A stretch of 60,631 nucleotides of DNA from the NCBI GenBank assembly GCA_964434735.1, contig CAYSWK010000003.1:1-60631 (forward strand), written 5' to 3'. Below the pieces are notes generated by a model. That model was given only the letters and a program-made list of their open reading frames with translations, did not search any database and was not told the DNA's origin. Positions 7,987 through 15,160 of the stretch are shown in pieces. How positions within the stretch are numbered: the first letter of the stretch is position 1; each line of letters opens with the position of its first letter. Made by a program: the position numbers and the translations under genes. This DNA comes from CAYSWK01 sp964434735 (GTDB lineage: Archaea; Micrarchaeota; Micrarchaeia; Anstonellales; Bilamarchaeaceae).

Positions 7987-9282
7987 TCACGATTCGATTA
8001 TGGCGTCTACTATTTTATACTCATCGTTGCCGCAAAATACAGAATTATCACGCTTATTGATCCCACAGGTCTGATGCAAAAACCGTACATGGCCTTTACT
8101 TTGAGAATGCTTTGAAACACCAGGATAGGTTGTCTCAAATCGGATCAAATCACCTTTTTTATCAAAAAGAGGCAAAAACCCCTGGGCATATTTTCGAAAA
8201 GAAAGAAGCGAAGAACTTTTTGAAAAGGTAAGAATTTTTTCTACATATTCAGTTTGAAGCGCATCACAACTAAGTGCGTACAGGGTCGAATCATGCAAAA
8301 AAACATAGAGGGTGCCCAGGCCGAATTCCTTTTGGATATCGCAAAGTCGCTTTCGCATTCGTGTAGTGTTTGGAAGCGAAATGATCGGAACGTGCCTATT
8401 GCGTGCACCAAGAAGGGAACTTGAAAGGTAGGATTGGAAGGATAAACAAGAAGTAGATACGGAAAAAGGAATGTGCGCAGGGTCGGCTTTTGAAAACGCT
8501 GCGCACAGTGTTGTACCGCGTTTGCGAGCGAAGCCGCAACAGTCATCCCACACATGCGCCAAAGACGCGCGTGCAGTCTCAAAAGCCGATACAGTAATAC
8601 GCGGGGTATTTTTAAGTATTTCCTTCGCGCTTGAATAAAGTTCTTGCTCAGTAAGTCTTCTGCACAAATACCCTGTTTTTGAATTAATCGTATGAGGCAA
8701 ACGGATGATTCTTCGTGTATCAACCGTAACTTTTGAATCGAATACGTAGTCCTCCAAACGCTCAACGAGTTTTTGCCTGAATTCCTTTGCCTCCTGCTCC
8801 TTTTCAAGCGGATGCGATGAAACGTACGAAACAGGGTCGTCAAAAACAAGGTGGAACCCCTTTGAACCGCTAAAAGCAATGTAGCGCAAAGAATACTCCT
8901 GCTTAAGCCGTTTATACAGACGAACCGTATGCAAACGTGCTTGCTCGATATTTTCAAATGAAAACGGCGCGACGTCAATATCAAAAACAAGGTCGCAACC
9001 CAAAAACAAGTTATCCGTAATGGAAACGCTTTTCTCTTTTGGCACAAGCAAATGAGGGTTAAGCCAACGAGAAACGGAGTAGTAAACATGAGAAGGTGCA
9101 TGCTGTTGCACGTATAATTTAAGCGACTCCTTATCGTGGCGATGCGCGGATTTTACAAATTGGCCTGCAATCTCACAGCGGATGTGACGATGCTCAAGAT
9201 CAAAAACGGAAAAATCAGGGAATGAAAAGGAAGAATAAAAATTGCGTATCAAATTCCCAGGTACCATATACTGGATGCACAA
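7987..9282 (-). CDS. priS: DNA primase small subunit (PriS) with C-terminal extension
   Basis: A 431-residue archaeo-eukaryotic primase. The metal-binding DIDV is at residues 101-104, the nucleotide-binding SGSKGFH at 138-144, and the third catalytic Asp is in VTVDTRRIIRLP (Asp188). PriS makes RNA/DNA primers with PriL, which is not in this window. The start may be Met6 (9267), which gives the usual short lead into FYSSFSFPDF. The protein is about 80-100 residues longer than typical PriS. Residues from about 235 on form an apparently separate domain with RNRHVPIISLPN and a His-rich end (SKHSQSKGHVRFLH) that I cannot assign. The next gene follows after 4 nt. Confidence 0.85.
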   Translation of the reverse strand: MCIQYMVPGNLIRNFYSSFSFPDFSVFDLEHRHIRCEIAGQFVKSAHRHDKESLKLYVQQHAPSHVYYSVSRWLNPHLLVPKEKSVSITDNLFLGCDLVFDIDVAPFSFENIEQARLHTVRLYKRLKQEYSLRYIAFSGSKGFHLVFDDPVSYVSSHPLEKEQEAKEFRQKLVERLEDYVFDSKVTVDTRRIIRLPHTINSKTGYLCRRLTEQELYSSAKEILKNTPRITVSAFETARASLAHVWDDCCGFARKRGTTLCAAFSKADPAHIPFSVSTSCLSFQSYLSSSLLGARNRHVPIISLPNTTRMRKRLCDIQKEFGLGTLYVFLHDSTLYALSCDALQTEYVEKILTFSKSSSLLSFRKYAQGFLPLFDKKGDLIRFETTYPGVSKHSQSKGHVRFLHQTCGINKRDNSVFCGNDEYKIVDAIIES

Positions 9283-9300
9283 TAAAAATTTAAAAAAGAA

Positions 9301-9681
9301 TTATTGACTTAAATCTGCAGTCTGCTTTGGCGTTCGCGCGTTAAGAAAACTAAGATCTCCCGGATTTCGCTCTAATTGACTCATCAATTCTAATGCCTGT
9401 GAACCGCCTTGTGTTCGAGATTCTACCTGAACATCCTCAGCAAATTCAGCAAGCCTTGCAATACGTGCGAGTCTACCTAATATGTTTCTTGGAGATCCTC
9501 CTAGTGACCTACAATTGCAAATCCCTTCAATAAGCGGTTGTGGCAACCCTGAAGTATTTAATGCATTACGATTCCGGTCTACCCATACTTTCTTAGTACG
9601 ATCTGTATTTTGAGAATAAATACTTGCACGTGAAGTAATATTATCCAACCAAACAAGTCTTTGTGCTAGAGTAGATGCCAT
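9301..9681 (-). CDS. Unknown protein
   Basis: A 126-residue protein starting at the ATG at 9679-9681; an upstream TTG would add three residues. A TATA-like TTTTTAAAC lies about 30 nt upstream on the coding strand, so the gene probably has its own promoter. The product is helical with several Leu/Arg-rich segments (about 60-85) and a Gln/Ser-rich tail. No family recognised. It looks like other lineage-specific orphans in this window, such as the 42872 gene, but I could not establish homology. Confidence 0.55.
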   Translation of the reverse strand: MASTLAQRLVWLDNITSRASIYSQNTDRTKKVWVDRNRNALNTSGLPQPLIEGICNCRSLGGSPRNILGRLARIARLAEFAEDVQVESRTQGGSQALELMSQLERNPGDLSFLNARTPKQTADLSQ

Positions 9682-9724
9682 ACTAATCAAAAAGAATATG
9701 AGAATTAGGGTTTAAAAATGGTAT

Positions 9725-10240
9725 TTAGTGTTTAAAGTGGGCAATACCTTCTTTTACTTCCTTCTTTGCACCTTCAATATCAACCCAGCCTTTCACTTTT
9801 ACGAATTTACCTTTCTCATTCTTTTTGTACTCGGCAAAGAAATGCTCAAATTCCTTAAGTATGATTTCAGGAACGTCTTTCATTGACTTGTAGCCATGAT
9901 AACGCGGGTCTTTGACTGGAACACACAATACCTTATTGTCAATTCCTGCCTCATCCTCCATCTGGAGCATGCAAACGGCACGGCATTTAACGACACAACC
10001 CATCGGCAAATCAAAGGAGCTCAAAACACATGCATCAACGGGGTCGCCATCACCTGAAAGCGTACGAGGAACAAACCCGTAATTAGTGGGATAATGGAAT
10101 GGGGAATGAAGTACCCTGTCAAGTGCAAAATAGCCGCCTTCATGATCATATTCATACTTATTTTGGCTGCCGCGGGGAATCTCGATAACAACTTTGAACT
10201 CGTTTTCATCTCCTGGCTTGACATCGGTTAAAAGGTTCAT
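9725..10240 (-). CDS. ppa: Inorganic pyrophosphatase, family I
   Basis: A 171-residue soluble enzyme that hydrolyses pyrophosphate to phosphate, pulling biosynthetic reactions forward. Family I hallmarks are EIPRGSQNKYEYD (substrate Lys/Arg/Tyr residues), the metal-binding signature GDGDPVDACV, and DPRYHGYKSMKDVP. The ATG at 10238-10240 gives the standard N-terminus MNLLTDVKPG; the frame extends 20 codons further but that extension reads like non-coding DNA. Length is typical. Divergent from the 10292 membrane-protein gene. Confidence 0.95.
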   Translation of the reverse strand: MNLLTDVKPGDENEFKVVIEIPRGSQNKYEYDHEGGYFALDRVLHSPFHYPTNYGFVPRTLSGDGDPVDACVLSSFDLPMGCVVKCRAVCMLQMEDEAGIDNKVLCVPVKDPRYHGYKSMKDVPEIILKEFEHFFAEYKKNEKGKFVKVKGWVDIEGAKKEVKEGIAHFKH

Positions 10241-10291
10241 GAATCTCTTGTAATAAAGAACGTTTATTAAGATTGATTCTGCTAGCTTTCC

Positions 10292-10984
10292 ATGGGTCAA
10301 ACAGTCACCTATGGATTATTGGACGGAATTGTGTTTACCATTTTCAATATTGGGGAAAGCATTTTTGGCCCCCAATTCAGCGGGATACTTTTCCTTTCAG
10401 TAGGGATAGCAATTTTTGCCGCAATTGCAAGCACATTCTGGAGCAGGATATCGAAGGAAGTACTCTATGAATTAGACATTGACGAACACGTAAATAACCT
10501 TGATGGGATCATAAAAGACGCAGTTATATTCGTAAAATTCCTTTTTCATTATACGATCATTTTCCCGATCATATCCTTCTTGTGGTTTGCTCTTATCGCC
10601 GCACTTATCTACCTACTTTCAAGATCTATCTCGCTTGAAGAAGTATTCCCCATGGCGCTTGCAATGATTATAGCTATCCGAATAACTGCATATTTGGATG
10701 AAACAACTGCCGGCGAAGTTGCAAAAGCACTCCCCATCGGGTTGCTTGGTGCAATCATACTCGAACCAGGAACGTTCAAGGAAACAGAAGTCATAATCCG
10801 TGTCAATAATATGTCACAGCGTCTCCTTGAATTTGCCCCGTTTTTCCTCTATTCAGTCTATCTTGAATGGACGATGAGGCTTCTTTTAGGAGTAAAACAT
10901 TTTGTACAGGGGCATGGAATTTTCGGGCCTAAAAAAGAGGTCAAAAACGAAGAGCTTGAATATGGGACGCATAAAAAAAGATGA
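10292..10984 (+). CDS. Integral membrane protein, unknown
   Basis: A 230-residue protein with about four membrane segments (roughly 10-48, 80-108, 118-130 and 145-158 by hydrophobicity) and a charged C-terminal tail. No conserved catalytic motif or recognised family. Its last 23 nt overlap the start of the isoprenylcysteine-methyltransferase-like gene, so the two are likely translated from one message. Confidence 0.6.
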   Translation: MGQTVTYGLLDGIVFTIFNIGESIFGPQFSGILFLSVGIAIFAAIASTFWSRISKEVLYELDIDEHVNNLDGIIKDAVIFVKFLFHYTIIFPIISFLWFALIAALIYLLSRSISLEEVFPMALAMIIAIRITAYLDETTAGEVAKALPIGLLGAIILEPGTFKETEVIIRVNNMSQRLLEFAPFFLYSVYLEWTMRLLLGVKHFVQGHGIFGPKKEVKNEELEYGTHKKR

Positions 10985-11648
10985 TATATTACAAAAAAAG
11001 ATCGTGTTTCTTGCTATAGCAGCACCAATTATTCTTGGAATTTTTCTATTTATCCCCGCCGGAACACTCAATTATTGGCAAGCGTGGGCGTATATGTGCG
11101 TTTTGCTTGTGCCCGCATATTTTGTTATTGGATACTTTATGAAAAATGATCCGGAATTTTTAGAAAGACGATTACGAACAAAGGAAAAAGAAACAGCGCA
11201 ACAAAAAATTATAAAAATCGGAACGATATTATTTGCAATCGGTTTCATCATGCCTGGACTTGATCAGCGATTTGGTTGGTCTAATGTGCCTAACGAAATT
11301 TCAATTATTGCGGATTTTTTTGTATTGATAGGGTATGTCCTCATCATTATAGTTTTCAAAGAAAATAGCTATGCAGGACGAACGATACAAGTGGATGAAG
11401 GGCAAAGAGTCATAGCTACTGGACCGTATTCAATCATACGCCATCCTATGTATCTTGGAACGAGTATACTTTATCTAGCGACTCCGTTTGCACTTGGTTC
11501 ATACTATGCATTTCCTTTTTTTGCCGCAATAATCCCAATACTTCTTTTTCGAATTTTTAATGAAGAAGAAGTTCTAAGAAAAGAATTGAAAGGATATACA
11601 AACTATTGTACAAAAGTAAAATATCGACTTATCCCCTACGTTTGGTAA
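10962..11648 (+). CDS. ICMT/PEMT-type membrane methyltransferase
   Basis: A 228-residue protein with about five membrane helices. The C-terminal half carries the isoprenylcysteine carboxyl methyltransferase signature: ATGPYSIIRHPMYLG, then EEEVLRKELKGYTNYCTKVKYRLIP. In this superfamily the RHP and EE residues bind SAM and catalyse methylation at the membrane face. The substrate is unknown; archaeal homologues could act on lipids or small molecules. The ATG at 10962 is chosen because an upstream frame start lies well inside the previous gene. Confidence 0.8.
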   Translation: MGRIKKDDILQKKIVFLAIAAPIILGIFLFIPAGTLNYWQAWAYMCVLLVPAYFVIGYFMKNDPEFLERRLRTKEKETAQQKIIKIGTILFAIGFIMPGLDQRFGWSNVPNEISIIADFFVLIGYVLIIIVFKENSYAGRTIQVDEGQRVIATGPYSIIRHPMYLGTSILYLATPFALGSYYAFPFFAAIIPILLFRIFNEEEVLRKELKGYTNYCTKVKYRLIPYVW

Positions 11649-11668
11649 AAAAATTTGCAAGAGACAGG

Positions 11669-11710
11669 ATTTCCATAGTATCAGAACCGAAAACTCGGAA
11701 CTGAAAACTG
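11669..11710 (-). other. T-arm intron of tRNA-Leu(CAA)
   Basis: Removing these 42 nt joins TTCAAAT to CCTGT and restores a 5-bp T stem and 7-nt loop. The exact cut is ambiguous within the AAATC direct repeat at the boundaries. The intron folds into a 4+4-bp hairpin interrupted by a TT/TT internal loop. Confidence 0.85.
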
Positions 11711-11743
11711 ATTTGAACCTGTGTAGGCGCTAGGCCAGCAGAT

Positions 11744-11792
11744 TTCTTATCTCGCATTTAAGACAAGAACTTACATGCGACGAAATATTGAT
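11744..11792 (-). other. Anticodon-loop (37/38) intron of tRNA-Leu(CAA)
   Basis: A 49-nt insert directly after G37 of the CTCAAG loop, at the canonical archaeal position cut by the splicing endonuclease. It contains a perfect 6-bp stem, TCGCAT/ATGCGA. One-base ambiguity at the junction (A). Confidence 0.88.
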
Positions 11793-11852
11793 CTTGAGTC
11801 TGCCGCATTTGACCGGGCTCTGCCACTCTTGCATTACATTGTTTTCTTTTTT

Positions 11853-11866
11853 TGAGTCTTGAGTTA
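11853..11866. repeat. 14-nt repeat TGAGTCTTGAGTTA (copy 1)
   Basis: An exact match to 49071-49084 near tRNA-Met. This copy lies 20 nt upstream of the tRNA-Leu 5' end and, with adjoining bases, forms a GTCTT-GAGTT-AAGAC hairpin. Confidence 0.5.
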
Positions 11867-11875
11867 AGACGCACT

Positions 11876-11945
11876 GCAAGAGCTCGGGTTCCGAAGGAAC
11901 CTGGCAGACTTTTGAATCGCAATTCAATGAGGCTGCCACTCTTGC
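11876..11945 (-). ncRNA. tRNA-like structured element (possible RNA gene)
   Basis: On the minus strand this 70-nt segment starts with GCAAGAGTGGCAG, identical to the tRNA-Leu(CAA) 5' end (17 nt identical including TAAT upstream), and ends with CTCTTGC plus A. The terminal stem is thus the same perfect 7-bp acceptor. Inside are GGCAG/CTGCC enclosing TTGAAT-TGCG-ATTCAA, then GGTTCC-TTC-GGAACC. It does not fold as a normal cloverleaf: there is no recognisable anticodon arm or 5-7-5 T arm. A TATA box (11979-11986) lies about 34 nt upstream, so it is probably at the 5' end of a transcript leading into tRNA-Leu. Options are a degenerate tRNA copy, a tRNA-like RNA, or a processing element. Confidence 0.5.
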
Positions 11946-11976
11946 ATTAGAAACTAAACCTAATAAGCAATAAAAC

Positions 11977-11989
11977 TTTTTATAAACCT
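11977..11989 (-). promoter_or_regulatory. TATA box upstream of tRNA-like element and tRNA-Leu
   Basis: Minus strand AGGTTTATAAAAAG is a strong archaeal TATA box. A start about 25 nt downstream falls at about 11952, just before the tRNA-like element, with tRNA-Leu 113 nt further on. Confidence 0.6.
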
Positions 11990-11998
11990 AGATTACTC

Positions 11999-12295
11999 TC
12001 ACTTTTGGCTACAAATCTCCTGGCAACGGCGTTTTGCATAGTCACGTGCTGAAAAAGAACATGAATTATCGCCGCAAACAATGAATGGATCGTCTCCGTA
12101 AGTACAATATGCCTCATAAAGCTTTTCCCATGAACTGCTGCTTTTTGCATCACTAAAAAACTCATCAACAATCTGCTTGCATTTTGCAATTGCCGCTTCA
12201 CACGTTTGAAATTCTCCTACTTTGATACGTTCAGACTCATCAGCATGATGAAAATTGTCATCTACAAAAACAGTATACGTTCCCATACCAATCAC
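11999..12295 (-). CDS. Conserved small hypothetical protein
   Basis: A 98-residue protein with the layout of a small uncharacterised family seen in bacteria and archaea: YTVFVDDNFHHADE at the N-terminus, GEFQTCEAAIAKCKQIVDEF, then a YGDDPFIV strand and FSARDYAKRRCQEIC helix at the C-terminus. Function unknown. The start overlaps the trmI stop by 4 nt (Met4 is an alternative), indicating co-translation with the tRNA methyltransferase. Confidence 0.7.
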   Translation of the reverse strand: MIGMGTYTVFVDDNFHHADESERIKVGEFQTCEAAIAKCKQIVDEFFSDAKSSSSWEKLYEAYCTYGDDPFIVCGDNSCSFSARDYAKRRCQEICSQK

Positions 12296-12888
12296 TTTCG
12301 CGCAAACACAAGGTATGCCGTATGATGCAGGCCAAAATGCTGCGGGCGAACGCCAAATTCCCGCACGTCGTATTCGCGCACAATATTTTCAAGCATAAAA
12401 ACATCTGAGAATCCCTGCTTTTGGCATGCAAGGTGGAATTCCTTTGCCTGCTCAACATTGGGCAAATAGCCTACGAGCGTCCCCTCTTTCTTCAACGCAG
12501 CATACGCATGTGAAACTGCCTTAAAACTTTCAGGAAGGTCAAGAACAACTGCATCTGCCTCAGTCTCATCAATCCCAAGCGTTACATCCTGAAATTTGAA
12601 CTCAACATTGTCAAGGCCAAGGGCAAGCACGTTCTTTTTTGCAAGTTCCTGGAATTCTGCCTTTATTTCGTACGTAATAACTTTTTTTGCAATGCGTGCA
12701 AGGTAGCACGTTAAAAATCCGGAACCGGAACCCGCTTCAACGACTAAAGAGGATTTTCCAATTCCCGCATAGGCAAGAATCATGCCTGCATCTTTAGGAA
12801 GAATAACTGCTGGGCCTCCACGTTTTGCTTTCTTAAGAAACGCAGGAAAATGAAAAACAGGTTTGTACATGATCTTTTGGTGCCCCAA
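12292..12888 (-). CDS. trmI: tRNA (adenine-N1)-methyltransferase, TrmI-like
   Basis: A 198-residue Rossmann methyltransferase. The SAM loop is VVEAGSGSGFLTCYLAR (about 45-61), the acidic ribose-binding strand is VITYEIKAEF, and motif IV is VVLDLPES (about 108-115). The order and the C-terminal FGVRPQHFGLHHTAYLVFARK match archaeal TrmI, which methylates A57/A58 in the tRNA T loop. At 198 residues it is shorter than typical TrmI (about 250) because it lacks most of the N-terminal beta domain. Given T-arm introns in this genome, splicing must precede modification at these positions, which is inference. Divergent from the 12922 gene. Confidence 0.8.
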   Translation of the reverse strand: MGHQKIMYKPVFHFPAFLKKAKRGGPAVILPKDAGMILAYAGIGKSSLVVEAGSGSGFLTCYLARIAKKVITYEIKAEFQELAKKNVLALGLDNVEFKFQDVTLGIDETEADAVVLDLPESFKAVSHAYAALKKEGTLVGYLPNVEQAKEFHLACQKQGFSDVFMLENIVREYDVREFGVRPQHFGLHHTAYLVFARK

Positions 12889-12921
12889 GAGTTATTTAAG
12901 GATGTATGATTAACAAAAAAC

Positions 12922-13878
12922 ATGCATAAAAAAGCGATAATAATACTCATTTTTATTACAAGTTCATGCTTTGCACAGGTGAGCGAGGAAGCTTCAAATA
13001 AAATTATACAGTCACAAGGCACTGTACTATTCCTAGACGAATACATCTTCAGCCTGCCCGAAGGAATTTTTGAAGGCTGGCAAGAGGGGGAGAAAATCAG
13101 CTTAAAAGAAGCAACTTCCAAAAAAGGATATTTCGTTTCGCCAGAAAAGGCCATTCTTGACATACCTGAACCTGCCCCCCAAAAGAACCAAAATATATTA
13201 TCTCAAATTGCGAATGAATTATTGCATAAAGAAGCACAAAAAAAGCACATTGTTGAATATGGGGTGTCAGCAACAAAAGAGGAAATTAGATATTATTCCG
13301 ACTTAAAAAACAACGAAGAATTAAGGGAAAAAATTATCGAAATGATCAATAACGGCCAAATAACATATGTGCACACCCGAACCATCACTCTTAGCGAAGG
13401 CCCCTCTATCGAAGGCACAATTAACGAACAGACAATTGCATTTGAAGGGCTTGACCATTACTATCCAAATGTATCGAGCAACTCAGAAATAGGTTATGCA
13501 TACTCAGAAAATGGATCATATATCAAGCAAGTTCTACCAAATGATATTTCGACTTACCCAAAAATCCCGCACATGATTTTTGATGAAAGGGGGGCAATTG
13601 TCGCAGCTTCGATGAATAAAGAAATTATACTTGCAAATAAACTTGCAGAACTTCAGCCTTCCGTCCCTACAAAAAAGAAACAGGAAACGGATGCATCAAT
13701 AGAGGAAAAAGTACAAAACAGCATACAAAACGGAATGAAGAAAACGATTGCATTAGTCAAAGAGGAAGGTACAAAAGATGTTGTGGACATACCTTTCATT
13801 GGGATCCGCGTCCCCACCATAACTCTTGCATTCATATTTCTTGGAATCCTTGGGATTCTTACACTCATCAAAAGGTAA
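12922..13878 (+). CDS. Secreted, C-terminally anchored protein, unknown
   Basis: A 318-residue protein with a signal peptide (about 1-18), a hydrophilic extracellular body, and a C-terminal membrane anchor (about 297-315) followed by KR, a type I topology. No recognised domain; the body is rich in Glu/Lys and beta-strand-like stretches. A TATA-like GTTATTTAAGG lies about 30 nt upstream. It ends 5 nt before the RNase P gene, so it leads a rnp2-corA transcript. Confidence 0.65.
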   Translation: MHKKAIIILIFITSSCFAQVSEEASNKIIQSQGTVLFLDEYIFSLPEGIFEGWQEGEKISLKEATSKKGYFVSPEKAILDIPEPAPQKNQNILSQIANELLHKEAQKKHIVEYGVSATKEEIRYYSDLKNNEELREKIIEMINNGQITYVHTRTITLSEGPSIEGTINEQTIAFEGLDHYYPNVSSNSEIGYAYSENGSYIKQVLPNDISTYPKIPHMIFDERGAIVAASMNKEIILANKLAELQPSVPTKKKQETDASIEEKVQNSIQNGMKKTIALVKEEGTKDVVDIPFIGIRVPTITLAFIFLGILGILTLIKR

Positions 13879-13883
13879 ATACT

Positions 13884-14213
13884 ATGGGAAAAGCATCGGC
13901 ACCGAAAAAAAGGTACATTCTCGTACAAACCCCAAAACGCATGAAAGCGCAGGAATTCTCCCATGCCTTCCTTTCACAGGCACTCTCGTTTTTTGGCGAA
14001 TACGGAAGCGCAAAAACATCACTTAAAGTCATAAGCTATGATGGAACTTGGGGAATTGTCCGTTGTGCACGAAACCAGGTAAACCTCGTGCTTGGATTTT
14101 GCGCACTCATGGCAAACCCTCGCATTATCGCAAAAGCTTCAAGCGGAACGATTAAAAGCCTCAACGACCGAAAGAACGCATGGGAGATGAAAGAGAAACA
14201 AAACCAACCATAA
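13884..14213 (+). CDS. rnp2: RNase P protein component 2 (Pop5/Rpp14)
   Basis: A 109-residue protein of the archaeal Rnp2/Pop5 family, which binds the RNase P RNA catalytic domain together with Rpp30 and promotes removal of tRNA 5' leaders. Family features are the start KKRYILVQTPKRM, the GEYGSAKTSLKVISYDGTWGIVRC core (in two strands and a helix), and the ASSGTIKSLN signature near residues 85-94. Starts 5 nt after the previous stop, and its end overlaps the corA start by 34 nt. Confidence 0.85.
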   Translation: MGKASAPKKRYILVQTPKRMKAQEFSHAFLSQALSFFGEYGSAKTSLKVISYDGTWGIVRCARNQVNLVLGFCALMANPRIIAKASSGTIKSLNDRKNAWEMKEKQNQP

Positions 14214-15160
14214 AAGTCCTCTCTTTTGGCAAAAAAGGCCTTACCGAATCTAATGCACTTCCTTCTCTTGAAAAAAACGCTATTTGCTGGATAGATATAG
14301 AATCACCGACATCGGCAATTATGAAAGATCTTGTTAACAAATTCAAACTACATCCGTTCACTGTTGATGAAACGCTTGATGATATTATCCAAGTTCCTGC
14401 TTTAACGCCCTATGAGGATTTTGAGTTTATTACACTTACAAGAATACACTATAAAAAAGAAACTAAAGGCGTAGAACCTGCCGAAACAGACGTGTACTTA
14501 TTTAAAAATCTCATGATAACGATTCATAAGTCAACAAGCAAAACATCCGAATACATACGACAAAAAATCAAGAACAACCCCCAACTGCTTAACCGAGGGA
14601 TAGACTACATATTGTATATGCACATCGATGCAATCACTAATGGCCTTCTTTTGAACATAGAAGCATGGGATGACCAAATACTCGCACTTGAAGAACGGAT
14701 ACTCAAGGAGCAAACGAAAAATATGCTCAGGGAAATTACCGTTTTACGGCGCAACCTCACTATATTTCGAAGAGGAGTAAGCCAACAACGTGAATTATTC
14801 AGTAAACTTGCACGTGGAGAATCAAGCTATATCCAACAAAAAAACCTTGTTTATTTCAGGGATGTTTACGACCATGCAACGCGGGCAACCTTTATGCTTG
14901 AAAATGCACGGGAAATTCTTGCAAGCACATTTGAAGCATATCTTTCAATAACGTCAAACCGCATGAACCAGGTAATGAAACAACTTACGATCATTTCGAC
15001 GATCTTCCTTCCCCTTACGTTCATTGTTGGATTATACGGGATGAATTTTGATTTCATGCCGGAACTTCACAGCCAGTACGGATATCCTGCCGTCCTTATT
15101 GGGATGACCATTCTTACGCTAGGAATGATATACTATTTTAAGAAAAAGGAATGGTTCTAA
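14180..15160 (+). CDS. corA: CorA-type divalent cation transporter
   Basis: A 326-residue protein. The large N-terminal cytoplasmic domain has the long CorA helix region (about 150-260), then two C-terminal membrane helices (about 268-288 and 300-318). The pore-loop signature YGMNF sits between them (about 289-293) and a basic KKKEWF tail follows. CorA pentamers conduct Mg2+ and related ions. Length and tail are typical. It overlaps rnp2 by 34 nt if this ATG is right; a later start would remove the overlap but shorten the domain. Confidence 0.9.
   Translation: MGDERETKPTIKVLSFGKKGLTESNALPSLEKNAICWIDIESPTSAIMKDLVNKFKLHPFTVDETLDDIIQVPALTPYEDFEFITLTRIHYKKETKGVEPAETDVYLFKNLMITIHKSTSKTSEYIRQKIKNNPQLLNRGIDYILYMHIDAITNGLLLNIEAWDDQILALEERILKEQTKNMLREITVLRRNLTIFRRGVSQQRELFSKLARGESSYIQQKNLVYFRDVYDHATRATFMLENAREILASTFEAYLSITSNRMNQVMKQLTIISTIFLPLTFIVGLYGMNFDFMPELHSQYGYPAVLIGMTILTLGMIYYFKKKEWF

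Larger units (their letters stand above)
11656..11832 (-). tRNA. tRNA-Leu(CAA) with two introns
   Basis: Read on the minus strand, the 5' acceptor GCAAGAG (11832-11826) pairs with CTCTTGC (11663-11657), discriminator A at 11656, no encoded CCA. D arm GCA...TGC. The anticodon stem-loop is GCAGA-CTCAAGA-TCTGC (anticodon CAA), then a class II variable arm (TGGCCTAGCGCCTAC) and T arm ACAGG-TTCAAAT-CCTGT. The exons are split twice. A 49-nt intron (11744-11792) sits after position 37 and contains a TCGCAT/ATGCGA stem. A 42-nt intron (about 11669-11710) sits at the 3' side of the T loop, with AAATC repeated at its ends and a TCAG-TT-CCGA-GTTT-TCGG-TT-CTGA hairpin. Without the second intron the T stem and acceptor pair perfectly. 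Confidence 0.9.

Noticed and set aside
9681..9690. TTG start giving three extra residues for the 9301 gene
   Set aside because: The ATG at 9681 has normal spacing to the TATA-like sequence, and the TTG gains nothing.
11876..11945. Reading this segment as a normal tRNA on either strand
   Set aside because: The acceptor pairs, but no 5-7-5 anticodon or T arm can be drawn on either strand; it is therefore listed as a tRNA-like element only.
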